Source of the DNA: Thelonectria olida
Lineage: Eukaryota > Ascomycota > Sordariomycetes > Hypocreales > Nectriaceae
NCBI GenBank assembly: GCA_020736575.1
Contig: JAGPYM010000013.1
Span: 620,001 to 684,000 of the forward strand
Reading direction: 5' to 3'
Length of the DNA stretch: 64,000 nucleotides
Position 1 is the first letter of the stretch. The number at the start of each line of letters is the position of its first letter. The notes under the pieces were generated by a model, which was given only the letters and a program-made list of their open reading frames with translations, had not been told where the DNA came from and ran no database searches. A program made the translations under genes and the position numbers. Below are positions 36,018 through 47,730 of the stretch, in pieces.

Positions 36018-38304
36018 ATGGCGTCCGAAATCCCGCCTTCTGAGGACCAATCTCGTTGGCGCCGGTTCTTCAACAACAGCACATCAAGCGATGACTCCGC
36101 TGGCGTGTCGAGACCTTCAAAATGGAGCTTAGGAATTTTGAACGACAAGACCACGATTGAAGTTCCAGGTTAGTGGCTATGACGCTACGTATGAGGACTG
36201 AAAAACTAACATCAAGTCAGGATCTGTCCTGCTTCTCGCCCAGCATCGCAATGAGCCACTTGGTCTGCGCAATGTCCACGCTAGAACTTCTCACTCCTCC
36301 ATACCCGCCGGCTTTCCGGTTGAGAGCCCAAGGCCTTCAATTTCGTCTAGGCCGTCAGTTTCTCATGCTCCCCATGTTCCCCACGATGAGGATGAGAGTG
36401 AAGCTGTCAAGAAAACGACTGACGGCACCATCATCTTGGAACCTCAGCCTGAAGACTCAGCCAATGATCCTCTGAACTGGTCTAGTTGGCGACGAGATCT
36501 TGCCCTGCTTTGTCTTGGTTTCTACTGCATGCTCGGTGGTGGAATGACCCCAATCATTGCGGCGGGCTTCACAGACGTTGCGAAAACATATGACATCGAG
36601 GTTGAGACCGTTTCTTTGACCACTGGACTGTACATGATGGGGCTTGGTGTTGGCTCAGTTATTGCGTCGCCCACCGCCATCCTGTACGGCAAACGCCCGG
36701 TCTACCTCGTCAGTGCCATCATATTTATCGGCACATCGCTTTGGGCCGCCTGGTCCCCGTCCTTCAATTCCCTCCTCGTCGCCCGGGTATTCCAAGGCAT
36801 AGCCGTGAGCCCCGTCGAATGTCTCCCATCCGCAACCATTGCCGAAATCTTCTTCCTACATGAGCGAGCATTCCGCATTGGCATATACACTCTGTTGCTT
36901 CTTGGTGGCAAGAACTTGGTCCCTCTGGTCAGTGCTGCCATTATTGGCCGTTTTGGCTGGCGTTGGGTGTTTTGGTAAGTGCTCTCAGCACCATTTCTTC
37001 ATAGCATTCGTTCTAACTTGGCTAGGATCGTGGCTATGATTACTGGTTTTGGCTTCGCTCTGCTCTTTCTTTTTGTCCCCGAGACCTTTTGGGATAGAAG
37101 ACCACTTCCAAAGAAGCATCATGCATCCAAGCGCCCAAGTTTCCTCCGTCGAATCTCATCTCGCCATCACCATGCTTCAGGAGTTGTCAGTCCTCAGGAA
37201 CATCCGGTGGACAGCGCTCCCGGATCTCCTATCTCTCCAGCTTCCCCAACTTCACCGAGGAAGAAAGATGTCCATGTCGGCTTCGCTCCAGAGGTGGGCT
37301 CGGATCAACCAGTTGCAGACTTGCATCAAGAGAGCAGGCCTTCTTCTAGCAAAAGTCCTCACCCAGCAATGCCCTCGAACACACTCCCCCGCGTCCACGG
37401 CCCCAGTTCATCTGACTCGCTTGGCATTCAGGGCACACCAGGGAGTGAACCTGCTGGCAATTATTTCAGCCTGAATGAAAAAATAACTTCGGACAAACTC
37501 AAAGGGCCACCTAAAATCAAGGCGTACACACACAACCTCCGCGATAGGCCGGCCAAATCCTTCGTACAGCAACTCAAACCATGGCACGGGCGCCTCAACA
37601 GCGATTCTTGGTTCAAAGTCATGGTTCGACCATTCATCTTGTTTGCGTATCCCGCAGTCCTGTGGTCTGCTGGTATCTATGCCTGTTCGGTCGGGTGGCT
37701 GATCGTCGTCTCCGAATCCATCGCCATGATCTATCGTAACCCAGATTCCTACAACTTTGATGCTCTCCAAACCGGTTTGGTCTACGTTTCCCCTTTTGTT
37801 GGTGGCATCCTTGGAACTGGTGTGGCAGGAAAAATCAGTGATGCGATTGTCAAGGCCATGGCCCGGCGCAATGGCGGCCTCTACGAACCAGAATACCGGC
37901 TGGTGATGGCCATTCCCATCCTCATCACCACATGTGTAGGCCTCATGGGCTTTGGCTGGTCAGCTGACGAGCGGGACAACTGGATTGTACCAACCGTCTT
38001 CTTTGGCATTCTGTCTTTTGGATGCTCTTTGGGCTCGACGACGGCCATCACATTTTGTGTGGACAGCTACCGCCAATATGCGGGAGAAGCGTTAGTGACG
38101 CTCAACTTTTCCAAGAATATTCTTCATGGGCTTGTGTTCAGTCTCTTTGTTACGCATTGGCTCAACAGCGACGGCCCGAAGAAGGTGTACATCTGCATCG
38201 GCATCATACAACTAATCCTGGTGCTCTTTACGATTCCCATGTACATATTTGGTAAGCGGCTTCGGATGTGGACGGTACGCATGAACATGATGGAGAAGTT
38301 CTAA
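36018..38304 (+). CDS. Major facilitator superfamily transporter (DHA1-type, Hol1-like)
   Basis: Polytopic plasma-membrane transporter, probably proton-coupled; substrate unknown. Exons 36018-36168, 36221-36974 and 37026-38304 give 727 residues. A cytosolic N-terminus of about 140 residues ends with DPLNWSSWRRDLALLCLGFY, the typical entry to helix 1 in this subfamily. The helix 2-3 loop motif is ASPTAILYGKRPVYLVSAI (the G-x-x-x-D-R-x-G-R-R site, here YGKRP). The motif C-like helix is present (RAFRIGIYTLLLLGGKNL). After six helices and PETFW comes a Ser/Pro-rich central loop of about 175 residues (316-495), longer than usual. Six further helices follow (FILFAYPAVLW to IIQLILVLFTIPMYIFGK). EVPGSVLLL at the first intron is common in fungal relatives. 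It may export drugs or import small cations, as Hol1 does. Confidence 0.88.
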
Positions 38305-38748
38305 GGGTTTATGGATCATGGCACTGGAATTTTTTTGGTTTTCATTGTGATGGTAGATTGACTGCGGTATAGGATATCATAGATGCATCAGAGGCTATAG
38401 GTACTTCGTAGAGATTCTGCATTGGGGTCTTGATTGGCATAAGAGATGGCAAGCATGCAAATGCTGGAACACTTTGCATTAGAACAGACTGTTGCTCCAT
38501 AGATGTGCTGGATGTTCAGGATAAACGACATACTTTTTATTTCGTAACCTACCTAGTACCTAAGTGGCAATAACATGGTATACTATGGACGTGATGTGTA
38601 GGTACCGAATTTGATACTCTCACAGTGCATGTGTTCGACCAATGTACACAGTCCCCACCCCCACCACAACACCTCCCTCCAACGTCACAACGCCCACCCG
38701 CACAGTACAACTTCAGAGACTGAAATTCTCCAGCATCCGCATAACATC
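38305..38748. other. Intergenic region between MFS and elp6
   Basis: 3' flank of the MFS gene, then a short C/A-rich leader (CACCCCCACCACAACACC) before the elp6 start. No other feature seen. Confidence 0.5.
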
Positions 38749-39684
38749 ATGGCTTCCTCGGCGCGGATCCCGCCCTTGCTAGAGCCGTATGTCGCTCTCC
38801 CGCCCGAGTCGTCTTTGGTTCTTCTCACCAGCGTCCTCGGCGCCAGTGCCAACTGGCTGGTCCTCAGACATGTCTACTCGTATCTTCGCGGGGCGGGCGC
38901 GGGCGATGAGAGGGACAAAGACACAGGCGTTGTGCTCGTGAGCTTCATGCGCGATGCGGCGTTTTGGAAGGATGGCGCGGCAAAGCTGGTGGGTTTTCTT
39001 TTCTGAGATTGATGCATCGAAATGGGTGCTCAGGGCTGATTCATCATGTGTCTTACAGGGTCTTGACTTGGATGCCCTCAGCAGAGCTGGACGAGTCGTC
39101 CTCGTGGATGGCTTGACGGGACTGACCTTGGGCGACAGTCCCGCGGCAGGTCCTCGGAAAGAGAAGGTGTTGCGCTCCAGCAATGTAGCGGATATCAAGA
39201 AGGACATAGGGGCCGCTGTGGGTGAGTTGGGCACCAAGCGCAAAGTCCTCATCGTCGACCAGATCGATGCCCTGCTTGCCATTACAGACGAGGCAAGTAC
39301 GAGTTTGGCCGTGCAGAATCTCCTGCTGTCTCTTCGCGGTGTAAGTTCCTCCGTTTGCTTTTCACACACATCAAGGTTGGGCTGAAATTAACATGCGGCT
39401 CGCGATAGTTGGTTCACAGCACCGTCGCGACGCTCTCGGCCGACGCACCGCTCATCGCAGCGCAGGCCACGACGCTGGAGCGCGAGCACGCGAGCCTGGT
39501 GCTGTCGACGGCGCACGTCGCGGATGTGGTGATGGCGCTGAGGATGCTGGACACGGGGACGGCGAGAGATGTCAGCGGGGTGGTGAGGTTGACGGGGCCG
39601 GGGGTTGATGGCGGGGAGGCGGTGGAGGTTTTGTACCATGTTGCTGCGGATGGGGGGGTGAGGGTTTTCGAGAGGGGGACTTGA
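38749..39684 (+). CDS. elp6: Elongator complex subunit Elp6
   Basis: Part of the hexameric Elp4-5-6 ring of Elongator, which binds tRNA and supports modification of wobble uridines in tRNA. Exons 38749-38988, 39059-39340 and 39409-39684 give 265 residues, the usual size. The RecA-like fold without a Walker A site is visible: LVLLTSVLGASANWLVLRHV, VVLVSFMRDAAFWKDGAAKL-GLDL, VVLVDGLTGL, and the strand KRKVLIVDQIDALLAI. The C-terminal strand and helix region includes LVLSTAHVADVVMALRMLDTG. The FWKDGAAKLGLDL junction, which crosses intron 1, is typical of fungal Elp6. It is in tandem with the MFS gene, 444 bp downstream. Confidence 0.88.
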
Positions 39685-40330
39685 GTGTGCGTGGGTTGGT
39701 GTGTGAGTATATATCATGACGGGTGGTTCACATCATAGATGGGGGGAGAAAGGGGTAAAAGGTGGCTGACGTTGGGATAGAGAGAGGTTGGGCTTCAGAA
39801 GCCTAGAGGATACAGATTAAACCAAGGGATGAGATTGATGCCAGAGAGACTCAACCACGAGAGGCTAGTCCATCATTATTTTCAGCCGTGTATCAATACC
39901 ACAGTCAGGCACATGTCATGCAGAATCAAGATGCCATTGCGGAACTTCGTCACCGAATCTTCCCTATGGAATCTCAGAAAAGCAAAGTGTCCTTTTTTTT
40001 GTTCCTTGCTTAAACATGTAAAACACCGTTGCCCATGCTCCAAGCCACTCCTCCTTTGGTTTTCCAGCATCCGCCCGCGACCCTAGACGACATCGCCCTC
40101 AATCCCAAATCAACCACCCCCAAACATGTACATTCCCCCTTTCACGCTTTCACTTCCAGGGCCAGTTTGTTGATGAGCTTTTCGCCGTGTCCGTTCCGCG
40201 TGTTTGCGCAGCATCGTGCGCTATATTGTATGTCCGTTCACAAAGGGGGTGTGTCTGGGGGGAAGAGGAAAGGGCGATGGATGGGGGAGCGAGAAGGGGG
40301 ATTCGCGGTTCTCGAACCAACTCCCCCGAC
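39685..40330. other. Convergent intergenic region
   Basis: Between the 3' ends of elp6 (+) and rpl37 (-). No gene or RNA recognised. Confidence 0.5.
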
Positions 40331-41000
40331 TTAAGCAGAGGCCTTGGCGGGACCCCGCGAACCCTTGGGGTGGCCGGTCTGGAAGCCGTTCTTGAATCGC
40401 CGAGAGACGTCCTTGAGGTAACGAGTGCGGCCGGTGCCGACAGTCTTTCTTCGCTTAGCCTTCTCGGACCAGTTGTCTGTAGAAGGGGGAAACCCCAAGT
40501 CAGTATTTCTGTTTTGTATGCCTTTGTCGAGTGTGCCCTTCGTTCCAGTCGGGCAGGAACTGCTGGCAGTGGAAAGGAATTGTTCACGTACACTTGCGGA
40601 TCTTGGCGGAGGGGTAGCCGCAAGAAGAGCACTCATGCTTCTGGACGTGAAGCGAGCGGCGACCTAGAAAGATAGTCCATCAGCCTTCCATTCGATTTGA
40701 TGTTCCTCCTAGTCAACCCCCCCAGACAAAAAAATTCCTTGATCGCTGCTGTAGTCGTGTTTTCCGGCATCCGTCGTCGATTTCCTTTGCGAGCGCGTCG
40801 AGGAATTTCTTGCAAGAGGGTTGACCTTTGAGTTGAAGGGATTGAGAGGAAAACTAACCGCATCGTCGGCACAGGGTGTGCGTCTTGTTGTGACGCTTAC
40901 CGAAGCTGGAGGTACCCTTCGCTGTTGTCAAATATCAGCATTCTGCGCATTCGGGATCTCCTCGTCGATGGAGGATTCGGGCAGCGGGCGACGTACTCAT
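40331..41000 (-). CDS. rpl37: 60S ribosomal protein eL37
   Basis: Zinc-binding large-subunit ribosomal protein. Exons on the minus strand 41000-40997 (four bases, ATGA), 40921-40859, 40663-40592 and 40476-40331 give 94 residues. The sequence [20 protein letters not shown] is followed by [20 protein letters not shown], carrying the CxxC...CxxC zinc finger. The end is [20 protein letters not shown] and then [14 protein letters not shown]. Introns total 385 nt against 285 nt of coding sequence, and the first splits the second codon. This is ordinary for fungal ribosomal protein genes but easily missed by gene finders. Head-to-head or nearby partners are absent; its promoter lies in the 669 bp shared with the 3' end of the OPT gene. 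Confidence 0.95.
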
Positions 41001-41669
41001 CTTGGCTGTGGTGTTTGGACGGTTAGTTGGATGGCGATCGAGAAATTCTCAATTTGGAGGGCGTTTTTTGGTGGAGTGTCGAATTGCACCTCTAGCCCTA
41101 ATCTTTGGGGGACAGGCTTCGATTCGGTGTGTGCGATGTTCCGCCTAAGTCATGTGACCCCTGCTGGAGCGAACGCCACGTGACTCGGGGCACGTCTAAC
41201 CCAGAAGGCTCGGGACAAGTTAGCGCGACACCAAAGTCTTGGCAAACTAAATCGTGCACGGCAGCTGTGAGGCAGCTTTGGGAATTGCGACTGCACAATG
41301 CGAAGTGTTTCGTAAAGCACAAAACCTACTTTATTGGAGAGATGGGGATTCAAGGATCTCGGGTTTCTCAGGTATTCTTGGATTCAGACCTGATTTTCTG
41401 TCTTCTCACAGCTCGACTTCGATCTGAAGCACGCCTATTTCGTAGCACATCCATACATTGTACGATTCGACTCAAGAACATAAACATTCATTATTGAGGT
41501 ATCTCATATAACCAATCCAGCCAATTCACTTCCTTAACCCAAGACGCCACGACTCTTATGAGTCTTTACAGAGAACCCGCTTTCTTTCCGAAACATGCCT
41601 GAGATAGTATCCAACTTCTTCAGTTTCACCAAGAACCCATCGAAACAAAATGTCCAAAATCGCCGCTAC
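41001..41669. other. Intergenic region: rpl37 promoter and OPT 3' flank
   Basis: No gene seen. A CACGTGAC site at 41178-41185 lies about 180 bp upstream of the rpl37 start, and a CATGTGACC at 41151-41159. These are E-box-like sites; regulation by them is inferred only. Confidence 0.45.
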
Positions 41670-44338
41670 TTAAATCCACGTAGAAGGTCCAAAAGTCTCG
41701 CCAGGTTTCACAAAGGTCTTGATCGCTTCTGTCTTCGCATCAAGCGTGTCCAAGGCGTCTCTGTTCCCCCACCAGCTGGGATCGGCGGCGCTTGTCAGGT
41801 ACAGCGTGAAGAAGATGACGAGGGTCGATATAATCAATCCGCAGTCCAATGCTGCCGACGTGATGTAGTTGTACTGAAGCCACCATCCAGTGTATCGTCG
41901 CTTAACGAAATAGTTGAATGCAGTACCGGCCATGCCCCAGCAGAGATAGATGTACACGCTCGCGGGAGGGAGCATGTTAGAGCCACCATAGATGAGGGGA
42001 GTGCACACATATCGCCAGAGGGATCGGGGCCACTTGCGGGCGAGGATCCAAGTGATGACGGGTGTTACGGCGCCGACGAGCCAGAACCACTGCAGCGACG
42101 AGTAAAGAGCGCCGTGGCTGAAGATGCGAGCAGGGCCAATAGCTCCCCAGATGACGGATGCCGTGTAGAAAACTCGACCTCCCGGGCAAACGTAGTTGTT
42201 CTCTTGGTCATCCTGGCAAACATTGGGAATGTGTCCAAGAGCCCAGTTCATCACACAGATCTGTATAATGGCAGACCAGATAGATGCGACCAGCTGAGAC
42301 GAAAACATGACTCGAGGGGGGACCTTCATATAATGACCAAGCTTGAGGTCCTGAGCAAAGTAGAGAGCCTGACCCATGCAGACATAGCCATAGTTCTTGA
42401 ACATCATCATGGCCATGGGGCGTCCGGGAACCATGTAACCAATAATGAACTCGGTCAGAACGTTGAGGCCGAGCTGGATGTTAGTAACGGCCTGGACGAG
42501 ACCAATTGGGATGAGCCAGATAATAGGAATCATCATGCAAATAACAAAAGCCCAGGCGGGGAATCCAGTAGGGTAGCCCGTGATCAGACCAAATGAAATG
42601 GCGAGCATGACAACGAAGAGGGCTATGTTTTTTCGTTAGTAAACTGATCGGACAACCAAGACATATCTTCTTCCGAGTAACATACCAGCATACCACCAAT
42701 CCTCTGCATCACGGTACTTCTTCATCAAACGCATATGAACGTCGTCCTCCTGGTGACGAGCGAGCTTGAATTGCTTCCAGATCTCCTGGCCGTGGTAAAG
42801 CGCAACGTGGACGATGACGGCAGTCACAGCGGCAAATGAGAGGCCGTACGCCAGGGCGAACTGAGTGGGGAGAAAGAGTGGCGAGTATTCCTTGTAGGCT
42901 GTCTCGTTGAATTGGAAATTCTTGTCCAGGATTCGAGAAACATTGTAGACTGCGCCAGTGTTGTCGTACGACTCGGAAGACTGGACGGGGAAATAATCGG
43001 CGTACCAGGTGCCGGTAAAGTGAATGCCCATGGAAATGAAGACGAAGAAAATGATGATTCCCAGGAGAACGTTGGCGATGGCATGGAATGGGGGAATCAG
43101 GGGGGACTGCAGGTAGCCACTGTAGACGGTCCAGTCAAAGGAAGTGGGCATCAAGCCGTAGCCAGAGTGGCCGCCAAAGAGCTTGTTGATAGTGACGCTC
43201 TTGGGAGCGATCCAGCAAATCCAGGTGAAGTACGAGAGACCCTGAAAGATCCAACCAGGGAACCAGTACCAGATAAAGGCAGCACATCCAACAATCAGGA
43301 ACCACCTATACCGGCCAATCCTCCAGCCATTGGTCTTGGCAGGATCGGAGCCCGAGTGGTCGTGGAGCGTGTAAAATAGGGCACAGTTCACCAGGTCCGA
43401 GGGCCAGATCATGGCAGCCGGCCAGACTAGGAATCGACGTGCCAGGCCTGCCAAACCGTAACCTGTGCACAGAGTAGTGATACCGAAGAGAATTTGGAAG
43501 GCCCAGCCGAAGCTTTGTTTATAGAATAGCTGCTGGGCGATCAAAACGTCGGTAGCATAGAGAACACCGCCGCCATAGGCAGCCTAGATATCAAATCAGC
43601 GACTGATGAGAGTGTTGAGAACGGGCGGTTTACTCACGTTAGACATGGCAACGATGACGACGTGTTCCTTGTAATTGAACTTGCCGGGCTTGAGGTTGAA
43701 TTGCAGCCCAAACACTTTCCACACACGATCGGGCATGATAAGGTCCCAAGCTTGACCGATAGGATAGGCAACGAGTTGAACGACATAGGTGGTGACGGTG
43801 ACGCTTGGGTTGCGCAAGGAGAAGAGCATGTTAACGCCGGAGCCGATAGTACAAAGCAGTAGGCCAATCACCCAGGCGCGAATGGTGTTGGCAGGAAGGT
43901 CGACGTCGAAGTTACGGACAACGGCTCGCACCTATTGGTAGATTGTTAATCAATCAATCACTTTATGATTTAGATGCAGTCCTGGCGCCTTCTAGTAAGA
44001 GAAATGCCAGGTGCGATGTCGCGGCTGATGCGCACAGCGACGGAGCGTTCGCAGGATTGTTGAGGGGTTGAGCGTACCTCTGGGTAAGGGCTGTTGTCTT
44101 CCATGAGCGCGTGCTCAATCTCGATGCCTTTCTCGGCATTTCCAGTCGCGATAGCGGCGTCGACATCGGTGAGGTCGTCGATGGGCAGATTGGGGTCGAG
44201 CTTGTGGGCCTTTTCGAATTGCTTGAGGTTCTCGAGATGATCAGTTCCCGACGCGGCGGCGGCGGCAGCCTCGAGAGGACCGGGCAACGGGGTGACGTCC
44301 TCGGCCTCATGGCGCTTGCGGAAAATGGACAGGCCCAT
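41670..44338 (-). CDS. OPT-family oligopeptide transporter
   Basis: Proton-coupled plasma-membrane transporter for tetra- and pentapeptides, or glutathione. Exons on the minus strand 44338-44078, 43931-43638, 43583-42686 and 42622-41670 give 801 residues, a normal length. After a 110-residue cytosolic N-terminus (MGLSIFRKRHEAEDVTPLPG) come about 14 hydrophobic segments. The two OPT family motifs are visible: FSLRNPSVTV (NPG-type, here NPS) and HYMKVPPRVMF (KIPPR-type). Also typical are LPTQFALAYGLSFAAVTAV, EDWWYA, GLITGYPTGFPAWAFVICMM and SADPSWWGNRDALDTLDA. The first intron is 146 nt, longer than the other two (54 and 63). The family also includes siderophore-metal transporters of the YSL branch, but this sequence is of the peptide (PT) branch. 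Confidence 0.92.
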
Positions 44339-46790
44339 GGTGATGGTGTTGACGCCCGCGGGCTAGGTTGGGGGAAAGGAGCGGCAGTCGATGGGTTGGT
44401 GAGGTTGCGATGGCGATGCAAAAGGAGAGAAAATGCAGCGAGAGGCCGACCAGCGGACAGACAAAGCAAAGCGGGCGATGGTGGTTATACAGAGACCACC
44501 CCAGACAGACGGCGCAGAAGAGTGGTCGGGCTAGCCCAGGCGTTAGAGGAGCGAGGCGAGCACGGGCGACGGACGAGAGCGAGGGCTTCCCCCGCGACAG
44601 AGCAAGACGCCAACGCCAACGCCAACGGGGGAAACGGGCGATGGAAATTGACACCGGGTGGCTGAGAAGGGCTCGGGGGGCCGAGAGGGACCGGCGCAAA
44701 CGAAGGCGTCTGGAACAAGTGGACCGCTGCAACGAGGAGAGACACTGAAGCAATGAGGGTGAGTGAGGTGGTGGTGTCCTGATGCTTCTCGTCTGTGGTT
44801 GTGGGGTGCAGTCTCGCTGCTATCACGGAACGGCAACAGCGGGCTGGCGCACACCTTCCTGCTTGGGCATAGCCATCACCGGGGTGAGCGAGGGAGGGAC
44901 GAGGGACAAGGGGGGGGGGCCTTTTTACAGTGGCCATTTTTCTCAGAATTCGGACCTTTTGTCTGGAGGAGATGTATCTACAGTACGAATACAACAAGAG
45001 TTTATTCATTGAATGGATGGACGAGTGGTTCCAAGCTGTCTCTTACACGCCCGGACAATGCAGCATCAACAGCAGCAATAACGTGATGTTACCTCCCTAT
45101 CATTGCAGTAATCTCTGATTAAGACATCGCTTTGACTCTTCCGCTTTGTTGATACTTCCCTTACGAATTGCCAGTGCGCAAGCTGGGAAATAGGCACAGA
45201 AGGCTTCTCTCTCTATTCGCACAGCCCCACGCCATTCCCATTCACTCCTCTTAGGGCCAATGAGCTGCTCCCCAGATGGCCCTGAGACGCCTTATCTCCC
45301 ATCCCGCCTGGGGTTAGCCTCGGACCGTGGCCATGGCGCTCCCCCCTGGTCTTGATTTTAGTTGAGGACGGTGTCAATTCTGATGGCGTCTTGCTGAGGG
45401 ATTCGCCATAGCCAGGATGTGAGTGATGATCGATTCGACAGTCGAGATAGGTCAACTACGGTAGTCATCTATTCGATAAAGGGTCGTTTCCATTCGTATA
45501 TAGGTTTTGTGTATCCCAACGGGTTTCAGCAGTTCTGCCCCTACGCATTTGACTTGCTCATTGTCTCAGCTAACCATTGCCACAAGTCGTGTCATTTGCG
45601 ACACCTCGGTCTACCATGAACCCATCGACAGTAATTATCCACCCAGTCAATTCTTCCTCATCCCTTTCTCATCTCAGACTTCCTCGCTCCATTCCGTTTC
45701 TTAGTCAAAGATTTCTCATCCTCGAACCTCATCCCCATCCATCGCAAATTTTCCTCCATCATGACTGCTCTCTCTCCTGCTGTTGGCTGGAATACGGCCC
45801 GGCGCCATGCCTCCAAACATAAGGTCCCTGCGCGACCCGAGCAAAAGGTCCTGAGGTGTCCTTGGTTCATTCCCCGTTCCGTCAAACGTGTGAGCGAACT
45901 TTTGTTTCTCGCCCCTCACACATTCTGCGCGTGCGAATAGTATGTACATACCATCATGCGGCGTGAAACATCTTCATGTCTGTCCTTTGAAACGTGGTGC
46001 CTAAAATAAGAGACCACCACCTCCTCCATCTACCGACAGCCACCGCCTCTGTCATCTGTCCGCATCGGCCGACGATCCGTCTCCGTCTCCGAAGTGTCGG
46101 GGAACTTTTGTTGCTGGGAACCGAAACTATTGATGTCGTTCGTTCTGTACGTAATGTGACTCGGCCGACGCTGGCCCAGAGCCTCATTTCTTCATGCATG
46201 CAACCTGACTGCCAGGGTCTTTTGATGGCACTTCATTGCCACATTCGTATCTATGGCCCGGGTTTCTTTGTATCTTGAATCTTGATCTGCCGTATAAGAC
46301 CACTAGATGGCCATCAAGGTTCACTCACGACTTCAATATGGCAGGTCTAACTTCGATGTTGTATCTCTTGGCCCAAAAGTCCTCGTCGTTACCAAGTGAA
46401 ACCAGATGTGTATTACACATGTCTGCAACATCGGCTTTGTGAGATTTTCTCGAGTGTCATACTCCATGTCACCTCAATCTTACCAAGTTTTCGTGTTCTC
46501 ATGATGAGGTAACATATCACTTATTTGCCTTCACATGTCTGCTTTGAATGATGGGCGGTCTCAGTCACAAGAAAGTCCGGCAGACGAGGTGGCACTCGGG
46601 TGCAACGAGTAACTAGGGTATTGTGTCTTATTCGGGATATCTTCATGGGTATCTTCAATGTGTACTCGAACTCGTTCAAGTCAGTGGCCGTAGACATCCA
46701 GCCAAGTGACTGTCTTCTTTCCTTGCTCCGTAACCCAGCCCGCCGATATCCTCAAAAACACATGCAAACTCCTCCTTGATGCAAACCACA
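44339..46790. other. Intergenic region upstream of the OPT gene
   Basis: OPT promoter (44339 to about 45000, CT-rich on the minus strand), then about 1.8 kb with no firm gene. A 59-codon frame at 45759-45938 (+) starts in a good context after a typical CT-rich leader, but has no recognisable family. Confidence 0.4.
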
Positions 46791-47730
46791 TCATAGCATA
46801 TCAAACTCCGCAACCTTGCCCAAACTCTCATTCCAGACCGTCGGTCTTCCGTTCGTAACCTTCCTCCACTCAGGAGAGGCAATCACACCTCGTGCATACT
46901 CCTGCACCTCGTCTGGTAACAAATCCGCCCGGTCCACGTCCATCAACCGGGCTGCTAGCGCCGTCACATGTGCGTCGAGGATTGTAGGCCGCGCTCCAAA
47001 TATCCACGGCTTGTTTCCTTGAGAATGGTGATGCTGGTTGAGCACCTCGACCAACTCCTGCATGAAGTCGAGGGCCCTTTCTTCTGCTTCTGCAACGTTG
47101 TCGGGGTCCAATGAGCCGTTGAAAATGGAGTCATGGCTTTGGCGTGTTAGTTGCAGGTCATGAAGGTAGGTACTATGCAATTTCTACGAATCTGCACTTA
47201 CAACACGCTATTGATCTCGAGCGCTCGCCGGTACTTTGGCGATAGTCCATTTCTCTCCAGCAGAGCCGCGGCTTCGTTAGGAACACCCCATTGGCGATCT
47301 TCCGCCGTCAATACCAGTGGAATAGCCTGCAAGGAACAAATCTTTTCCATGAGCCGCGTGATGTCCTCCTCGTGCTCTCGCGGTATCAGCTCCGGTTGCA
47401 TCTCACAAAGCCAAGCCGAGATGTTCTGGCTGTCGTCCAAAGAAGCCGGCAGGGCAGGCGATGTTAGGACCGGAACCTGTTGTTTTGAGTTAGCCTGTAG
47501 CACGCAAACATATGCTTAGCGACGGGGTCATGGACCTCGCCCTTGGTGTTGACCAATGTCAAGTAAGGTTCAGAGAGATGATCCTCGCGATGTAAGTTGA
47601 CCAGCCTAACTCTCACCCTAGGCGCTGTATCTGGATTCAGCGTCTCGCCGAGGACGAAGCCAAAGCGCACCGTCAGTGAGTAAAGCGAGAAGGGGAAGTA
47701 GTGGAGGGTGTAGAGCGGTTGGTCCACCAT
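46791..47730 (-). CDS. Glutathione S-transferase-like protein
   Basis: Exons on the minus strand 47730-47536, 47476-47202 and 47136-46791 give 271 residues. The N-terminal part is a thioredoxin-fold GST domain: LYTLHYFPFSLYSLTVRFGF in the active-site helix position and VPVLTSPALPASLDDSQNIS carrying the cis-Pro. The all-helical C-terminal domain contains NKPWIFGARPTILDAHVTAL with the conserved N-capping Asp (ILDAHV). The catalytic residue is not obvious; Tyr or Ser near residues 12-17 are candidates. The first intron uses an unusual GTCCAT donor but has a good CTAAC branch and CAG acceptor, and reading through it meets a stop. The substrate is unknown; detoxification is the usual role. The TTG upstream of the ATG is not a start. 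Confidence 0.8.

Noticed and set aside
40310..40320. GGTTCTCGAACC as a possible tRNA T-arm
   Set aside because: No matching A box, acceptor stem or terminator found around it; it is a chance near-palindrome.
41595..42596. Plus-strand frame of 333 codons
   Set aside because: Antisense shadow of the last OPT exon, which has clear membrane segments and family motifs.
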